Assembly: GCA_003255025.1 (NCBI GenBank)
Contig: QANY01013855.1
Coordinates: 277,524-341,523, forward strand
Source of the DNA: Datisca glomerata
Lineage: Eukaryota > Streptophyta > Magnoliopsida > Cucurbitales > Datiscaceae
Direction of reading: 5' to 3'
Length of the DNA: 64,000 bases
In this document: positions 60,840 to 64,000 of the stretch, in pieces
Numbering within the stretch: position 1 is the stretch's first letter
How the letters are laid out: every line of letters begins with the position of its first letter
Position numbers and translations under genes: made by a program
Notes under the pieces: model-generated
Database searches by the model: none
Told to the model about the DNA's origin: nothing
Seen by the model: only the letters and a program-made list of their open reading frames with translations

Positions 60840-63800
60840 AGATCGAAAAGAGATATGGAAGGAACACCACAGACGGAGCCTCAACCAGAAATCAGACGAA
60901 AAGCCCCATAGCTAGCCTCATTAAAACCTTAGCTGGAAAAAACCCCGGTGGGGAAAATTCAGGAAAAAGAAAACGAGTACTAGCCAATAACAGATTAGGA
61001 AGAAATGAAACTAAAAACAGGATGGAAACTATCATCAGAAGCCATTAACACAGTTTCATCCGGAGACATCATACCCAATCTGGCGCAATCGTGAGTAGGC
61101 CGGTTAACCTCCCTGGAGCAATGAGCAAATGAAGTACTACTGAACCCCTTAGTGAGGTGAAGATATCAGAAACAATAGGTGCAATATCACGAGACGTTTG
61201 ATTCTTGTTGTGGATATCATCAATTAAGCATGAAGATCGGAAACAATTTTAATACCAACTTGACCCAGAAAATGAGATCGATCAATAGACCAACGAAGAG
61301 CTAAAGCTTCTGCAGTAAGGGCGTTTGAAACTGACTCTTTGTTTCACATACCAGCAGCAAAGAGTTTACCTCTCGGACCTAAAAGACATCAGCCAAATCC
61401 AGCCCTGCAACTATATTCATTCCAAGATGCATCAGTATACAAACACCAAGCGCTTGTAGAACTCGGTTGCTGAGAAGGACTGCCAACTTGAATCACAACA
61501 AAATCATGAGCCATAACTGATTTGAAGTTCTTAAAGTGTCTCGATGTCATACCAACAGCTTCCATCGGGTAAAAAATAGTAACTTTAAAGCACGAGTTGT
61601 TTCTGCATTTCCAAATATGCCACAACCCAAAAATCAAACACTCCAACAAATTTCCATGGTCACTTGAGTGACGAATCTTATCCCCAACTAAATTCCAATA
61701 ATCCACAAAAGATTGCCCCAGCAACTTACTAGAATTCAGATTGAGAGGGGAAATGAACCAAAATCTAGAAGTAAATTGACACTTGAAGAAGATGTGGGTA
61801 ATATTTTCCTCATCCTTACCGTGAGTAATGTAAGTACTATCAATATTCATACCACGTCTGACAAGATTAGATTTACACGCCAAAAAGTTATTCAGGCATT
61901 TCCAAATGAAATCTTTAATTTTAGGAGGAACTTTAAGACGCCAAACCCCCTTCCACATTTGTTTATATGCCAATTTCAAACTAGACTCACCCTTACCTTT
62001 CTTATTGCACAACCATTATTCTGGAGGAAGCAAGCAACTTGATACCCAATTTTAACTGTATAACTACCAGACGGAGAATGATGTCAGATAAGGACGTCGT
62101 CAACCCCATAATTACTAATAGGAATCTGACAGATGATCACACTATTTTTAGGACTAAAAATATTGTCCACCAAATTCACATCCCATCCATGTGAAGCCTG
62201 ATCGATGAGCTCACAAACACTGTTAATACCTGAAAGCTTAGGAGTTATCACTTTGAACGTATACTGACGGGGGATCCAAGTATCGTCCCAAATATCAATA
62301 TTCCTACTATTACCCACACTCTATCTCATACCATTCTTTAAGATATTTTTACCATCGCAAAGACTTATCCAACCCCATGAAGGCCTTCTACCCAGTGAAG
62401 CATTAATGAAGTCTGAGTTCCGAAAGTATTTACTTTTAAGAAATCTTGGCACCAAAGATTTAGGATTAGTAATAATTATTTAGCCTTGCTTAGCCAACAA
62501 GGCTAGGTTAAAAGTGGATAAATCTTTAAAACCAAGACCACTCTCCATTTTGCTCTTAGTGATTTTATCTCAGGATTCTCAAAGAATCTTAGACTCACAA
62601 GGAGAGGAATTCCACCAGTAATTAGCAACAAACGCATAAATTTTCTTACACATAGAAACATGAAGTTTAAAGCAGGACATAATATAGTACAGAATAGCCA
62701 TCACCACATATTTAATAAGAATTTCTCTTCCAGCAGGCGAAAGCAGCTTCTCTGACCAACTCGTAATCTTATGAATTATCCTGCCCATACCTTATGACTT
62801 ACGTTTTGGAGACACCAAAGTCCATGTTCACTCCCAAGTATTTTTCCAACGAACTGGATCTTATTATACTTGCCAAATTAGCTAGCTCATTATGTCTAGC
62901 AACATAAATGTTATTGCTAAACACCACAAGACTTTTCTGTTTATTAACCTCTTGACTAGAAGCCTCCCAGTATTTGTTAAGGATATCTAGTAAAACCATT
63001 ATTTCGGCGTCAAAAGCTTTACAAAAAAGTAGGGAATCATCTGTAAAGAAGAGGTGGGACACCGCAGGACCACCAGAAACTGCTCGAAAACTAGTAATCA
63101 AGCCACGATCAACAATGTTATTAATCATATTAGAGAGAGTCTTAGCGTACATAATAAATTAGAAATGGGAAAGCGGGTCTCCTTGTCTCAATCCACGACT
63201 CGATTTGAACTTATTGCTAAGATTTCCATTCAGAGAGATATTATAGGTGACCGAGGAGACACAAATTGATATCCCGTTAGTCCGGGAATTAGAGAAGCCA
63301 AGTTTCTGCATGATTGCCAATAAAATTTTCCACTCAACTCTGTCGTACGCCTTGGACATATCGATCTTAATAGCCATTTCGCCTTTCTTACCTTTTTTTA
63401 GGATCCTAAGAGAGTGAAGAATTTCATTAGCAATAATCACATTGTCAATGATCTGTTGACTAGAAATGAACGCACTTTGGCCTACAACTATAATCTTGCT
63501 AATAACTTTTCTAAGACGATTAGTCAAAATCTTAGAAATAATTTTATAAGCAATATTACAAAGACTAATAGGGCACAACTGAGACATAGATCTAGGGAAA
63601 TTAACTTTAGGGATAAGAACAATATGTGTATGATTAATACCAGAAGGCATATGATAAAATATAAAAAAATCCCAAACCATATCAATAATATCTTAACAGA
63701 TCATATTCTAATTTCGATGATAAAACGCCGTCGTAAAATCGTCCGGACCCGGAGATTTTGAAGGGTGTATGTATTGAACAACAGTCGCAATCTCCTCCTC

Positions 63801-64000
63801 AGAGACCTCCTCATCTAGCAGCAGCCTGTCCTCATTATTAAGACAGAAATCAATGTTATCATTAATATGGTAGGATCATGTTATCATCCGGATTAGAAGA
63901 ACGAAAAAGGTTCTGGAAATAAAAGAGAACACTGTTCTGAATAGAGTTCAAATCAGTATGCCAATTGCCATTAGCATCCTCAAGACCAAAAATACGATTC
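60840..64000 (-). mobile_element. LINE (L1-type non-LTR retrotransposon), 3' part, degenerate
   Basis: Minus strand, running off the right edge. Reading from 64000 downward: GLEDANGNWHTDLNSIQNSV (63990); RT blocks HIVLIPKV (63620), ISKILTNRLRKVI, GQSAFISSQQIIDNVIIANE (63480), motif A IKIDMSKAYDRVEW (63350), GLRQGDPLS (63190) and motif C LFFTDDSLLF (63040); then KITSWSEKLLSPAGREILIK (62760), the zf-RVT segment VWRLKVPPKIKDFIWK (61930), and RNase H YTDASWNEYSCRAGFG (61440). The 3' tail GGGGTTTTTTCCAGCTAAGG, TTTTAATGAGGC (60950-60915) is typical of plant LINEs. Stops, for example after GDPLSHF, break the frame. The endonuclease lies outside the window. No poly-A tail or target duplication was found. 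Confidence 0.9.
61389..63700 (-). pseudogene. LINE ORF2 reverse transcriptase / zf-RVT / RNase H, disrupted
   Basis: Recognisable ORF2 segments are 63680-63159, 63152-62799, 62788-62579, 62317-62084 and 62012-61389, each separated by a stop or shift. In motif C the usual FADD is FTDD; both catalytic Asp are kept. The zf-RVT Cys/His cluster region is partly preserved (HIFFKCQFTSRFW). Confidence 0.88.

Overview
This is nuclear DNA from a flowering plant, most likely a dicot. Four lines of evidence support that: spliced plant genes with GT-AG introns, a plant ABA receptor, a plastid-type ferrochelatase, and dense Ty1/copia, Ty3/gypsy-like, Mutator-like and LINE elements in an AT-rich background. 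Several homopolymer runs carry N (about 2090-2125, 3667, 26513, 50449), so single-base indels in homopolymers should be read with caution.

Layout. At 2275-2853 (+) there is an intact intronless PYL2-type ABA receptor. From 4485 to 17388 (-) lies the wreck of an N-MYC DOWNREGULATED-LIKE (NDL) gene. Its first exon (17388-17329) and its last three exons (11927-11872, 11556-11422, 10935-10815 continuing at 4586-4485) are recognisable. The middle exons are gone, and two copia elements sit inside it: Copia-1 (4587-10814, -) in the last exon and Copia-2 (12344-17038, +, with a perfect 5-bp target duplication) in the gap after exon 1. After an AT-rich stretch comes a five-exon gene at 24022-21471 (-), tentatively FLIP/FIRRM-like, with two one-base homopolymer phase breaks. 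A 6.4-kb LTR element (24463-30915) follows. It has no visible pol but carries a decayed plant-mobile-domain (PMD) gene and a minisatellite.

The gene core is 32550-40378. NDUFS7 (complex I PSST subunit, -) and mitochondrial ATP synthase subunit g (+) are arranged head to head around a GA/CT-rich intergenic region. Ferrochelatase (nine exons, -) lies tail to tail with the ATP synthase gene. Two products belong to the mitochondrial respiratory chain and one makes haem.

Beyond 41 kb the window is mostly mobile DNA: a 280-bp plastid 23S rRNA fragment (41216-41495); a 7.47-kb Pack-MULE (41542-49012) with long inverted termini, a near-perfect 9-bp target duplication and exon fragments of at least two unrelated host genes (a UPL3-like HECT E3 and a PTM-like DDT protein); a GRF-zinc-finger pseudogene (49572-50071); a non-autonomous gypsy-type LTR element (50478-54479, -); a 5'-truncated copia element (56217-60130, -); and the 3' part of a LINE (about 60840-64000, -) that runs off the window.

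I found no evidence of a new type of biological system. The strongest unexpected structures are the multi-gene Pack-MULE and the NDL gene broken up by nested copia insertions; neither is obvious from long open reading frames alone.
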